Source: Alistipes sp.
GTDB lineage: Bacteria; Bacteroidota; Bacteroidia; Bacteroidales; Rikenellaceae
Assembly (NCBI GenBank): GCA_017517705.1
Contig: JAFWYM010000033.1
Span: forward strand, 1 to 46,133
Direction of reading: 5' to 3'
Length of the DNA: 46,133 nt
This document shows positions 1 through 7,573 of the stretch, one piece after another. How positions within the stretch are numbered: position 1 is the first letter of the stretch; every line of letters begins with the position of its first letter. The notes beneath the pieces were generated by a model. The model was not told the DNA's origin. It worked only from the letters and a program-made list of their open reading frames with translations, and ran no database searches. Both the position numbers and the translations under genes were made by a program.

Positions 1-95
1 ATACCATAATTTTTAGAAATTGATTTGACCGAGTAACCGTCTTCGAGCATCCTCATATATTTGAGTAATGCTACATAATCGTGTTTTTTGCGCAT
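1..95 (-). CDS. Transposase N-terminus, IS3 family OrfA-like helix-turn-helix (partial)
   Basis: The minus strand has an ATG at 95 and stays open to the window edge for 31 codons. The peptide starts MRKKHDYVALLKYMRMLEDG and continues with YSVKSISKNYG. This is the helix-turn-helix start typical of Bacteroidales IS3-family transposases: a short basic N-terminus, a leucine-rich first helix, then the turn and recognition helix. The C-terminal part is outside the window, so it cannot be told whether the transposase is intact. Its position about 40 bp inside an IS-like terminus supports the call. Confidence 0.7.
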   Translation of the reverse strand, partial: MRKKHDYVALLKYMRMLEDGYSVKSISKNYG

Positions 96-136
96 AATGA
101 AACCCCAAAAGTTTTTTGTCCAAACTTTCGGGGTCA
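1..136 (-). mobile_element. IS3-family insertion sequence, one terminus (rest lies off the window)
   Basis: Read on the minus strand, position 136 begins TGACCCCGAAAGTTTGGACA, which resembles the terminal inverted repeat of IS150-group IS3 elements. The transposase start codon follows about 40 bp inside. The terminal sequence can form a hairpin (CCCCgAAAGTTT with AAACTTTTGGGG) just ahead of the start codon, which in IS elements commonly protects the transposase gene from outside transcription. Only one end is present, so the target duplication and completeness cannot be judged. The family call rests on remembered terminus and N-terminus patterns. Confidence 0.7.
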
Positions 137-149
137 CTTCATTTGTTAA

Positions 150-269
150 GAGGTTGAATAAAAAGATGTAGTTTTAGGCATGCGAAGCCCGAAAAAGCGG
201 AGTTTACTTGGCGTAAATGAGCATTTTGAGGGCGAGCATAACGACAAAATACACTTTTTATTCAGCCTC
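150..269 (-). repeat. 120-bp palindromic repeat element, copy 1 (inverted relative to copies 2 and 3)
   Basis: This block runs from GAGGTTGAATAAAAAGATGT to the near-complementary end ACACTTTTTATTCAGCCTC. It matches, in reverse orientation, 41541-41660 (also 120 bp) and the two ends of 12085-12267. The two halves are imperfectly complementary along their whole length, so one strand can fold into one long hairpin. No plausible gene lies inside. It resembles a MITE or other non-autonomous palindromic element. It lies 13 bp from the IS3-family terminus. Confidence 0.8.
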
Positions 270-305
270 TTTTTTATTCTATCTGAACAATGTCCTACAC
301 GAGTG

Positions 306-336
306 TTGTTCGTTTCGTAAATTATTTTTAATTTTG
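306..336 (+). promoter_or_regulatory. Bacteroidetes-type promoter for the 639-1865 pair
   Basis: TTG at 306-308, a 20-bp spacer, and TAATTTTG at 329-336 fit the Bacteroidetes -33/-7 consensus (TTG, 19-21 bp, TAnnTTTG). Transcription would start near 340, at the base of a 7-bp hairpin, leaving a leader of about 300 nt before the first gene. Confidence 0.6.
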
Positions 337-339
337 TAG

Positions 340-638
340 TGCTATCCGCGTGATAGCAGACATATTGAAAGTGTTTTCGCGGTCCTACTATGAAAATGTG
401 GAAGTTTTCTTGACAACAGGGCGACGGACAACACTCATTTCTTGTATAGCTATGTGTGGCTATGCACAAATTGTGCATATACCCCATACTATCCAAGTGT
501 GGGGCATTGTATCGTTTGTTGTTGTCATAGGTCTTTCCACAACCTTCATAGTAATAAACGGGGAATCAACTCCACACTTTCTTATTTTATATAACCGCCG
601 CATAGGAGTTGATACGGTGAAGAACAACCTTTTATACT
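340..638 (+). promoter_or_regulatory. Long structured 5' leader or embedded structured RNA
   Basis: This 299-nt gene-free stretch is full of complementary segments. There is a 5' hairpin (TGCTATC/GATAGCA, 340-358). A segmented long-range stem pairs about 386-417 with about 521-552 (TACTATGAA, TGTGGAA and TGACAACA blocks). Inside it are a 19-bp palindrome (TATGCACAAATTGTGCATA, 461-479) and a hairpin at 482-504 (CCCCATA/TGTGGGG, with one G-U pair). A last 9-bp stem (ATCAACTCC 565-573 with GGAGTTGAT 605-613) ends 25 nt before the start codon. A 7-codon ORF (389-412) lies in the 5' arm of the long stem. I do not recognise a known riboswitch class. It could be a leader, or a separate small RNA that ends before 639. 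Confidence 0.5.
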
Positions 639-1145
639 ATGAAAAAAATTTTACTATTTGCTGTTGCTGTGGCATTTATTACTTCTTGTTCTTCTACAGA
701 GTATATTACTACCTCAACAACATACGACTATCGCGAGTCATCTGCTCGACTGCTTGAGGGTAGTTCGAACTTTATTGTGACGCCGACCATAGCCGACCTC
801 GAGGTGTCGAGCAAGAAGATTACACATATAGAGAAGGATGCTTTCGCCAACTTTACTGTGTCGCGCTCAGTTATAAATAATATTGCAGCATACAAGCGTA
901 TAGCACTTGGCAAGGCATCAAAAGCATACGATGCTGATATTCTGTTAGGTGCTGAGATCGATGTTGAGACTATTGACCAACATTTGGTTATTACCGTCAC
1001 GGGCTACCCCGCTGTCTACAAGAAGTTCCGTAATGCGACAGAGAAGGATTTGGAGTTGGTAAGAGATGTGCAGGAGATACGTAATAGTGGCAGTGTTATA
1101 GTCGATGCTCCCCAGCAAATTATGGATGTTAAGATAGTTAAGTAA
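639..1145 (+). CDS. Lipoprotein of unknown function
   Basis: This 168-residue protein starts MKKILLFAVAVAFITSC, a short hydrophobic signal ending in a lipobox with the lipidated Cys at residue 17, so it is probably anchored in the outer membrane facing the periplasm or surface. The mature part is alternating beta/alpha with no motif I recognise. A stretch GKASKAYDADILLGAEIDVE around residues 90-110, followed by strand-like VITVTGYPAVYKKFR, resembles small Bacteroidetes lipoproteins of unknown role. The ATG follows the structured leader. The next gene starts 3 bp after its stop, so the two are probably co-transcribed. Confidence 0.85.
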   Translation: MKKILLFAVAVAFITSCSSTEYITTSTTYDYRESSARLLEGSSNFIVTPTIADLEVSSKKITHIEKDAFANFTVSRSVINNIAAYKRIALGKASKAYDADILLGAEIDVETIDQHLVITVTGYPAVYKKFRNATEKDLELVRDVQEIRNSGSVIVDAPQQIMDVKIVK

Positions 1146-1148
1146 GCT

Positions 1149-1865
1149 ATGAGACGTATAATATTAATTTTCGCAGCTATCGCACTATCACTATCCACTG
1201 CCGAGGCGCAACAAGATGAGCGTTACTCGCAGGGTGTCTTTACTGAGACTACAACGGTAACTCATCATAAGATAGATAAACCCAAGAAAGAGAGGACTCT
1301 CCACGAAACGAAAAGCGGCTACCAACAACATACATCACTGAGTTGGTGGTGGACTCCGGAGGCTGGTCATGGTGCTCTTAGGCTTAGTTATATTGGAGGA
1401 TATCGTTTCGGCAACTACTTTTTTGCTGGCGCTGGTGCAGGAATAGATGTTGGAATATTAAATACCTACATACATGAATGGCATGGTGATTCTTATGGTT
1501 TAGGCGGCAGCTTATTACCATTACCCATGCAATCAATTGCAATACCGCTATTTGCAAACATTAAATGCTACTTTACGAAGAGAGGTGTAGCCCCACATCT
1601 CTCATTTTCGGCCGGTGCTCGTTTTTCCACTTTCAAGAAAGTAAAAAAATATGATACAAATGGTCGCCATATACAGACATTTAAGCATAGTGCTGTAGAT
1701 CCATTCTTCGAGTTGGCTGCCGGCATAAACTGCCGTATATCTGACAATAATAGTATAACTCTTCAGCTTGGATATTATACTCATAGAGTATTATACATTG
1801 ATCATAGTAATTATAGAGGAGAATGGGGACACGGTTTAGCATGTTCAATAGGTTTAACATTCTAA
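1149..1865 (+). CDS. Small outer-membrane beta-barrel protein
   Basis: The 238-residue product has an N-terminal signal peptide ending AEA-QQ (about residue 20). A polar linker is followed by amphipathic strands rich in aromatic residues and glycine (for example GALRLSYIGGYRFGNYFFAG) and a C-terminal strand ending in Phe, the usual barrel terminus. No enzymatic motif is visible, so 'outer-membrane beta-barrel, PorT/OmpA-barrel-like' is the furthest I would go. It follows the lipoprotein gene by 3 bp and ends just before a strong hairpin. From about 1440 to the end the gene is clearly more A+T-rich than its surroundings, which may mean exchange of the 3' half. Confidence 0.8.
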   Translation: MRRIILIFAAIALSLSTAEAQQDERYSQGVFTETTTVTHHKIDKPKKERTLHETKSGYQQHTSLSWWWTPEAGHGALRLSYIGGYRFGNYFFAGAGAGIDVGILNTYIHEWHGDSYGLGGSLLPLPMQSIAIPLFANIKCYFTKRGVAPHLSFSAGARFSTFKKVKKYDTNGRHIQTFKHSAVDPFFELAAGINCRISDNNSITLQLGYYTHRVLYIDHSNYRGEWGHGLACSIGLTF

Positions 1866-1885
1866 ACGAGTATCATCTACAGCAC

Positions 1886-1926
1886 AACAACAAAGCCATT
1901 CTCGTTGGGAGAATGGCTTTGTTGTT
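1886..1926. terminator. Bidirectional hairpin terminator between convergent genes
   Basis: An 18-bp near-perfect stem (AACAACAAAGCCATTCTC with its complement) and a 5-nt loop sits between the convergent beta-barrel gene and the alcohol dehydrogenase gene. It can serve both strands. Confidence 0.8.
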
Positions 1927-1952
1927 ACAGATTGTATATTTCCAGTGTTACC

Positions 1953-3122
1953 CTACTCGCACATCTCGAATATGCGCTCTACGTCCGCGGGGGTGAGCGT
2001 CTTGAAGCCCTTGATGTCGCCATAGCGGCACGCCTTCTTGGCCATAAGCGGGAAATCCTCGCGCTTGATGCCTACCTCCTTGAAGGTGCGCTGAAGGCCG
2101 AGGGTGTCGAACAGGAACTCGGCCGTTAGGCGTATGCTCTCCTTGGCGATAGCCATCTTATCCTGCGAAGCATCTATGCCAAAGACATTTACGCCATACT
2201 GCACATACTTATCCACCGTAGTCTCGTCCAAGCAGTACTCCATCCATCGTGGCGTGAGGATGGCAAGGCCGAGGCCGTGCGTAATGTCGTATATGGCCGA
2301 TAGCTCGTGCTCCATAGGGTGGCAACTCCACGCCTTTCGTTTACCTCCGTTGATGAAGCCGTTGATGGCCCACGACGATGTCCACATGAGGTTGGCGCGT
2401 GCCTCGTAGTTCTCGGGCTCGCGAAGGGCTATGGGTGCGTACTTGACGATGGTCTTGAGCATGCCCTCCATAAAGCAGTCGAGCATAAACAAGTCCTCCT
2501 GAGTGTTAAAATACACCTCGATGATGTGAGACATCATATCCGCAGCACCGCAGGCCGTCTGATAGCGGCTTACAGAGTAGGTAAGCGTAGGGTCGAGGAA
2601 CGACACGCGGGGCTGCAATGCCGGAGCAAGGCGGCCAAGCTTATCGCCCGTAGCGAGGTTGGAGATAACGCCTCCCGAGTCCATCTCCGAGCCTGTGGCC
2701 GAGAGCGTAAGGATGGTGACAAGGGGTAATGCTCGCTCGATAGGCTTGGCGTTAGCACCGAAGAACTCCCACGGGTCGTGGTCGACATAGGCACCGGCAG
2801 CCATAAACTTAGCAGCATCGATTGTCGAGCCACCGCCCACGGCAAGGACTACATCCACGCCCTGCTCCTTGCAGATGCGCACACCCTCCCTTACCGACTC
2901 AATACGGGGATTTGGCTCGATGCCCGAGAGTTCAAATACATCCAGCCCCGCATTAGATAACTCGTTTATAACCTTGTCGTAGAGGCCTATACGCTTAATG
3001 GAGCCACCTCCATAGGTCAACAATACGCGCTTGCCGAACTGGCTGAGCTCCTTGCCGAGATTGCCCAGCTGATTTTCGCCGAAGTATACCTTCGTGGGGA
3101 TATTGTAAATAAAAGAATTCAT
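1953..3122 (-). CDS. Iron-containing alcohol dehydrogenase (butanol dehydrogenase/YqhD type)
   Basis: This 389-residue protein is predicted to reduce aldehydes to alcohols with NAD(P)H in the cytoplasm. The start at MNSFIYNIPTKVYFGEN fits family length (about 385-390) and the typical N-terminus; an upstream in-frame extension to 3188 would run through the promoter, so I reject it. Visible motifs are GGGSTIDAAK (nucleotide-binding loop, about residue 95) and family metal ligands with the right spacing: Asp and His in DMMSHIIEVYFN, then two His 14 residues apart in HPMEHELSAIYDITHG. It is transcribed alone, divergent from nusB, and ends at a strong terminator. The substrate cannot be read from sequence. 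Confidence 0.93.
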   Translation of the reverse strand: MNSFIYNIPTKVYFGENQLGNLGKELSQFGKRVLLTYGGGSIKRIGLYDKVINELSNAGLDVFELSGIEPNPRIESVREGVRICKEQGVDVVLAVGGGSTIDAAKFMAAGAYVDHDPWEFFGANAKPIERALPLVTILTLSATGSEMDSGGVISNLATGDKLGRLAPALQPRVSFLDPTLTYSVSRYQTACGAADMMSHIIEVYFNTQEDLFMLDCFMEGMLKTIVKYAPIALREPENYEARANLMWTSSWAINGFINGGKRKAWSCHPMEHELSAIYDITHGLGLAILTPRWMEYCLDETTVDKYVQYGVNVFGIDASQDKMAIAKESIRLTAEFLFDTLGLQRTFKEVGIKREDFPLMAKKACRYGDIKGFKTLTPADVERIFEMCE

Positions 3123-3152
3123 AATGCGGTCAATTAATATGGTTACGATACG

Positions 3153-3183
3153 CAAAGATAGGATTTTTTTTATATCTTTGCAA
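3153..3183 (-). promoter_or_regulatory. Promoter of the alcohol dehydrogenase gene
   Basis: On the minus strand, TTG (3183-3181), 20 bp and TATCTTTG (3160-3153) match the Bacteroidetes consensus. The -33 side overlaps the nusB-side -7 box, so the two divergent promoters share DNA. Confidence 0.65.
3173..3180 (+). promoter_or_regulatory. -7 box of the nusB promoter
   Basis: TATCTTTG at 3173-3180 lies 40 bp before the nusB start. No good -33 TTG is seen at the usual distance. Confidence 0.55.
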
Positions 3184-3220
3184 CGCATTTTTGCAATTAA
3201 CAGATAGAGTTCATTAGACC

Positions 3221-4156
3221 ATGTTGAGTAGAAGATTGCTCAGAGTGAAGGTTGCGAAGAACCTTTACGCACATCTTAAGTCAGGCTCCGATAACCTTAA
3301 GGCTTCGGAGAAAAATCTCGTTGAATCTATAGATAAAGCATACGACCTATATTTCCAGATGATGTCACTCATCGTGGAGGTGGCACGCTATGCTGAGTCA
3401 CGCATCGAGATAAACAAGAATAAGAAGCTTCCAACGTACGAGGATTTGAATCCCAACCGTCGTTTCGTGGATAATGCCGTAGTTCACCTTATCGCAAATA
3501 GCGACTCGGTGAACGATATCCTTGCAAGCCGCAAGCTATCGTGGGCACCATACGCCGATGCGGTGAAGGATGTATACAACAGAATGGTCGAGTCGGAGTA
3601 TTATAAAAGGTATATGTCGGCATCTATATCGACATTCTCGGACGACCGTCGCTTCGTGGAGGAGTTCTACACCGCACTTGAGGAGGATGAGGCACTCAAC
3701 GACTTGGTGAACGACATGTCGTTGTTGTGGACCGACGACTACGGCTTTGCGCTCTATATGGTAGTGCGCACGGTACAGAATTTGAAGCAGAGCCACACTG
3801 AGGTTAAGGTGTTGCCCAAGTTTAAGAGCGACGACGACCTCGCATTTGCCAAGAGCCTATTTGTTAAGGCTTTGGTTAACTACGAGGATAATCAGGATAT
3901 TGTCGACCGCTATACGAGCAACTGGGATGTTGAGCGTGTGGTGTTTATGGATAGCCTCATTATCTCGATTGCCGTTGCCGAGTTGATGCACTTCGAGTCG
4001 ATACCCGTGAAGGTCACGCTCGACGAGTGGATAGACATCGCAAAGTACTACTCGTCGCCAACAAGTAGTACATTTGTAAATGGCGTTCTCGACAAGATTG
4101 TAGCCGACCTACAGCAGGATGGTCGTATCAAGAAGAGTGGCCGCGGCCTGCTATAA
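3221..4156 (+). CDS. nusB: Transcription antitermination factor NusB (long Bacteroidetes form)
   Basis: The 311-residue product opens MLSRRLLRVKVAKNLYAHL, the Bacteroidetes NusB N-terminus. The C-terminal half carries the helical NusB core, with a conserved stretch around DSLIISIAVAELMHFESIPV and a later EWIDIAKYYSS segment. It is about twice the length of the E. coli protein because of an N-terminal helical extension, which is normal in this phylum. NusB joins NusE/S10 in antitermination complexes on rRNA operons. It is followed by a DUF1573 gene (8-bp gap) and then yajC, a common Bacteroidetes order. Confidence 0.93.
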   Translation: MLSRRLLRVKVAKNLYAHLKSGSDNLKASEKNLVESIDKAYDLYFQMMSLIVEVARYAESRIEINKNKKLPTYEDLNPNRRFVDNAVVHLIANSDSVNDILASRKLSWAPYADAVKDVYNRMVESEYYKRYMSASISTFSDDRRFVEEFYTALEEDEALNDLVNDMSLLWTDDYGFALYMVVRTVQNLKQSHTEVKVLPKFKSDDDLAFAKSLFVKALVNYEDNQDIVDRYTSNWDVERVVFMDSLIISIAVAELMHFESIPVKVTLDEWIDIAKYYSSPTSSTFVNGVLDKIVADLQQDGRIKKSGRGLL

Positions 4157-4164
4157 TTATCGGT

Positions 4165-4614
4165 ATGACGCGTAGAGCTCTCATATTGATTGTCGCTGCC
4201 GTGGTTGCTGTTGGGCTATTCCTTACGGCGCGCATTGTAGACTCCACTGCTGACAACAAAAGTAGAACGACAGCCGAAGAGGCGTGCGACTACATCACAG
4301 CAGAGGTTATGAAGAGTGGTGAGTGCGAGGTGTTCGTCGACTTTGGGGTTGTGCCCTATGCTACGACCGCGACACAGCACATACGACTTGTAAACGGCAG
4401 CACGGAGCCATTGGTACTTGTGGACTACACGACGCAGTGTAAGTGCATGTGGCTCGAGTTCGAGCGAGAGCCTATTGCCGTGGGAGAGAGTGCCGACATA
4501 GTGCTACACTTCGACTCGCGCGGTGAGTGGGGCATAGTTGGCAACTACATGGAGATAGTCACCTCGCGCGACGATAGACCCATAGCAATTTGGATAGGTG
4601 CTGAAATAGAGTAA
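4165..4614 (+). CDS. DUF1573 domain protein, membrane-anchored or secreted
   Basis: A 149-residue protein with an N-terminal hydrophobic segment (residues about 6-21) that could be a signal anchor or signal peptide. The rest is an immunoglobulin-like DUF1573 fold: strands around FVDFGVVPYATTATQHIRLV, the Cys pair in TTQCKCMWLEF, then a PIAVGESADIVLHFDS strand typical of the family. The biochemical role of DUF1573 proteins is unknown. It lies 8 bp after nusB, probably in the same operon. Confidence 0.85.
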   Translation: MTRRALILIVAAVVAVGLFLTARIVDSTADNKSRTTAEEACDYITAEVMKSGECEVFVDFGVVPYATTATQHIRLVNGSTEPLVLVDYTTQCKCMWLEFEREPIAVGESADIVLHFDSRGEWGIVGNYMEIVTSRDDRPIAIWIGAEIE

Positions 4615-4638
4615 ATATTTATCCATAAGGTGAATATT

Positions 4639-4668
4639 TTGCGGAGATAATAAATTTGTGTATCTTTG
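4639..4668 (+). promoter_or_regulatory. Promoter of yajC
   Basis: TTG at 4639-4641, 19 bp, then TATCTTTG at 4661-4668. The gene starts 52 bp further on, so yajC probably has its own promoter besides read-through from nusB. Confidence 0.65.
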
Positions 4669-4719
4669 CGTTGATGTACTTAAAGAGTGCAAACAAATAA
4701 ACATTAAACAATAAAGATT

Positions 4720-5115
4720 ATGAACTTACTTTTTATTCAAGATGAGGCTCCCGTAGCTGTGGAGGATGTTGCAGTTGTCGAGTCTCAGGCAACAACAGAG
4801 GTCCCTGCTGAGGATGTTGCTGCCGAGTCACAGCCCGCAACTGGTGGCGGTTACACCTTCTGGATTATGATTGTTGCGATGATTGCCATTATGTACTTCT
4901 TCATGTGGCGTCCCGAGTCTAAGCGCCGCAAGCAGATGGAGAACTTCCGCAAGGGCTTGAAGAAGGGCGACAAGGTTATCACGGCAGGTGGTATCTATGG
5001 TGTTGTTAAGGAGGTACACGACACATCGCTCCTTATCGAGGTTGACAGCAACGTTACGCTTCGCATCGACAAGAATATGGTTGTTGGCGACCCCGCAACG
5101 GGCGTACGTCAGTAA
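4720..5115 (+). CDS. yajC: Preprotein translocase accessory subunit YajC
   Basis: This 131-residue protein has a single transmembrane helix (about residues 44-60, FWIMIVAMIAIMYFFMW) followed by RPESKRRKQMENFRKGLKKG and GDKVITAGGIYGVVKE, the conserved YajC cytoplasmic region. YajC associates with SecDF and the SecYEG translocon. The acidic Ala/Glu-rich segment before the helix is common in Bacteroidetes YajC. The start is set by the upstream promoter. A strong hairpin follows. Confidence 0.95.
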   Translation: MNLLFIQDEAPVAVEDVAVVESQATTEVPAEDVAAESQPATGGGYTFWIMIVAMIAIMYFFMWRPESKRRKQMENFRKGLKKGDKVITAGGIYGVVKEVHDTSLLIEVDSNVTLRIDKNMVVGDPATGVRQ

Positions 5116-5130
5116 TTAGACTATATTAGA

Positions 5131-5172
5131 AATAATAACGAGACCTGTATTATACGGGTCTCGTTATTATTT
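5131..5172 (+). terminator. Terminator after yajC
   Basis: The stem AATAATAACGAGACC pairs with GGGTCTCGTTATTATT across a short loop, and T-rich sequence follows. It starts 15 bp after the yajC stop. Confidence 0.8.
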
Positions 5173-5264
5173 TATTTCTGGCGTGAAGTCATTTACAACT
5201 CCACCCACTACTTAATATGTCATCAAGATATAGCTATAGCCATTTTTGGCGATAATAGAGTGGC

Positions 5265-5315
5265 ACAACCCCCATTTATGAGGGTTGTTTCTTTTATAAT
5301 ATAGGTGTAATTTTG
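5265..5315 (+). promoter_or_regulatory. TonB-receptor promoter overlapped by an inverted repeat
   Basis: TTG (5285-5287), 20 bp and TAATTTTG (5308-5315) match the consensus. The -33 TTG lies inside the right arm of a 7-bp inverted repeat, ACAACCC (5265-5271) and GGGTTGT (5282-5288). This could be an operator or a terminator-like hairpin for incoming transcription. The GTG start codon is only 4 nt after the -7 box. Confidence 0.6.
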
Positions 5316-5319
5316 CGGC

Positions 5320-7569
5320 GTGAAAAGATTATTAATAATACTTGCGCTCTGTGTAGCATTTCCTGCCGTGGCATTCGAGCCCGTAGACACGCTCTTTCGC
5401 GATATCGAGCAGGTGGAGATTACCGCCTCGATTAAGGGCGAGGGTGAGCGACGTATGCCTGTGTCGGCGACGACGATGTCGATGCTCAAACTCGAAGAGC
5501 GTGGCGTGTCGTCCGTCAAGGATCTTACGGCCATAGCCCCCAACTTCTACCAGCCCGATTACGGCTCGTCGATAACATCATCTATCTACGTGCGAGGCTT
5601 CGGCTCGCGTATCGACCAGCCCGTGCTCGGCATTACCATTGATGGCGTGCCAATGATGAACAAGAACGCCTACGACTTCGACTTCTACGACATTCGTCGT
5701 GTGGAGTTGCTCCGTGGCCCTCAGGGAACGCTCTATGGTCGCAATACCTCGGGGGGCGTGATGAACATAACGACACTATCGCCCTTGGCATGGCAAGGAC
5801 TACGTGCTATGGCCGAGTACTCGACATATACGTCCTATCGCGCCTCGCTGGCATACTATGCCAACCCCAAATATAACCTCGGCATCTCCATGGCCGCAGC
5901 CTTCAACCACGATGGCGGCCATTTTCGTAACACCTACACCGACGAGATGTGCGACCGTGGCAATAGTGCCTCGGCACGACTGCGCGTGCAGTGGCATAAA
6001 GGTCGTTGGAGCCTCGACAACAGTCTCACGGCAGGCTATACCGACGAGGGTGGCTATGCCTACCACCACTACGACCCCACTACGGGCATCACCGAGGATG
6101 TCGCCTACAATGACCCCTCAGGCTACAAACGACTGACGATAAACGAGGGTTTTGTAGCTCGCTACACGGGAGAGAAGATTACACTATCGAGTGTCACAAG
6201 CTATCAATACCTCGATGATGCCATGACCCTCGACCAGGACTTCTCGCCACGCTCGATGTTCACGATGCAGCAGATGCAGCGCGAGCATACCATCACCGAG
6301 GAGGTGGTCATCCGCAATGCCGACCGTAACGATAGATGGCAAAGGCTCTCGGGCGCCTTTCTCTTTGCTAAGTGGCTCGACATGTCGTCGCCCGTACGCT
6401 TCAAGGAGGATGGCATCAACGAACTTATTCTCAACAATATTAATAAGGGTATACACTCCAAATTTCCCGACAACAATTTGCTCTTTGGCACCGACAGCTT
6501 TGTCATCGCCAGCGACTTCCGCATACCCACATATGGTGCTGCGCTCTACCACCAGTCGGAGTACACGTTAGGTCGTTGGATACTCACTGCCGGCTTGCGT
6601 TTCGACCTCGAATACACATCTATGGATTATAACTCCAATGCCATCATACCCTATCGCTTCGATCTTTTTATGTCCGAATTCGAGGATCTGCATAGCGAGT
6701 TTAAGGGTCGCGAGGAGCAACTATTCTTCAAGATATTGCCCAAGATTGCTGCCGAGTACCACATGGGCATAGGCTCGCTATATGCCACCGTCACACGTGG
6801 ATATAAGTCGGGAGGCTTCAACACGCAGATATTCTCCGACATTCTGCAGGCAAAGATGATGAACGACATGATGGTCGACTTGGGCATCAACCTCGACTCT
6901 GCCGTGGGCACTACGACATACGACTCTGCGGCAGCAACGCGCTATAAGCCCGAGACGAGCTGGAATTTCGAGTTGGGCACACACCTCGAACCTGTTAAGG
7001 GCTTCAACCTCGACCTCTCGACATTCTGGATCGAGTGCTTCGACCAGCAGGTCACAGTGCTCCCTGCAGGTAAGAGCACGGGACGTATGATGTCTAACGC
7101 AGCACGTGCCCGTAGCTTCGGTGTCGAGATAAGCGCAGAGTACGGTTACGAGGGCTTCGCCATACGTGGAGACTATGGCTATACCAACGCACGCTTCCGC
7201 GAGTATGACGATGGCACGGCCAGCTATGCCGGCTGCCGCATACCCTACTCGCCCGAGCATACCGCCGCACTCACTGCCTCATACACCTTAACCTTCAACC
7301 ACCCTACCCTCCGACAACTCACCTTCGCAGCAGATTGGCGTGGCATAGGCTCGATATATTGGAATGAGGCAAACACCATACACCAACCATTCTATATGAC
7401 GCTTGGTGCTCAGGTGGCACTAAAGATGAAGAGCACTACACTCACACTCTGGGGGCGCAACCTCACGAATACCGACTACAACGTCTTCTACTTTAAGTCC
7501 GTAGGCGAGGAGTTTTATTCTAAGGGTAGGCCCCTACAAGTAGGCGTACGATTAAACATTAACATTTAA
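5320..7569 (+). CDS. TonB-dependent outer-membrane receptor
   Basis: This 749-residue receptor has a signal peptide (MKRLLIILALCVAFPAVAF), a plug domain (about 30-150, with SSVKDLTAIAPNF, IYVRGFGSR and RRVELLRGPQGTLYGRNTSG) and a C-terminal 22-strand-type barrel with the terminal strand ending VGVRLNINI. It lacks the carboxypeptidase-like N-terminal domain of SusC proteins and has no SusD partner, so it resembles siderophore, heme or vitamin receptors; the ligand is not evident. The start is GTG at 5320; the signal peptide needs this start and no ATG is near. A calycin-like lipoprotein and a DUF1294 gene follow as an operon. Confidence 0.93.
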   Translation: MKRLLIILALCVAFPAVAFEPVDTLFRDIEQVEITASIKGEGERRMPVSATTMSMLKLEERGVSSVKDLTAIAPNFYQPDYGSSITSSIYVRGFGSRIDQPVLGITIDGVPMMNKNAYDFDFYDIRRVELLRGPQGTLYGRNTSGGVMNITTLSPLAWQGLRAMAEYSTYTSYRASLAYYANPKYNLGISMAAAFNHDGGHFRNTYTDEMCDRGNSASARLRVQWHKGRWSLDNSLTAGYTDEGGYAYHHYDPTTGITEDVAYNDPSGYKRLTINEGFVARYTGEKITLSSVTSYQYLDDAMTLDQDFSPRSMFTMQQMQREHTITEEVVIRNADRNDRWQRLSGAFLFAKWLDMSSPVRFKEDGINELILNNINKGIHSKFPDNNLLFGTDSFVIASDFRIPTYGAALYHQSEYTLGRWILTAGLRFDLEYTSMDYNSNAIIPYRFDLFMSEFEDLHSEFKGREEQLFFKILPKIAAEYHMGIGSLYATVTRGYKSGGFNTQIFSDILQAKMMNDMMVDLGINLDSAVGTTTYDSAAATRYKPETSWNFELGTHLEPVKGFNLDLSTFWIECFDQQVTVLPAGKSTGRMMSNAARARSFGVEISAEYGYEGFAIRGDYGYTNARFREYDDGTASYAGCRIPYSPEHTAALTASYTLTFNHPTLRQLTFAADWRGIGSIYWNEANTIHQPFYMTLGAQVALKMKSTTLTLWGRNLTNTDYNVFYFKSVGEEFYSKGRPLQVGVRLNINI

Positions 7570-7573
7570 ATAT

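Noticed and set aside
387-555. Invertible promoter (phase-variation switch) flanked by inverted repeats
   Set aside because: The inverted repeats are interrupted, the enclosed DNA has no TAnnTTTG box in either direction, and no recombinase gene is nearby.
350-757. Reading frame of 135 codons overlapping the lipoprotein gene
   Set aside because: It runs through the structured leader and overlaps the real lipoprotein start in another frame. Composition is not protein-like.
3123-3188. N-terminal extension of the alcohol dehydrogenase
   Set aside because: The extension overlaps the minus-strand -7 box and exceeds the family length. The family N-terminus begins at 3122.
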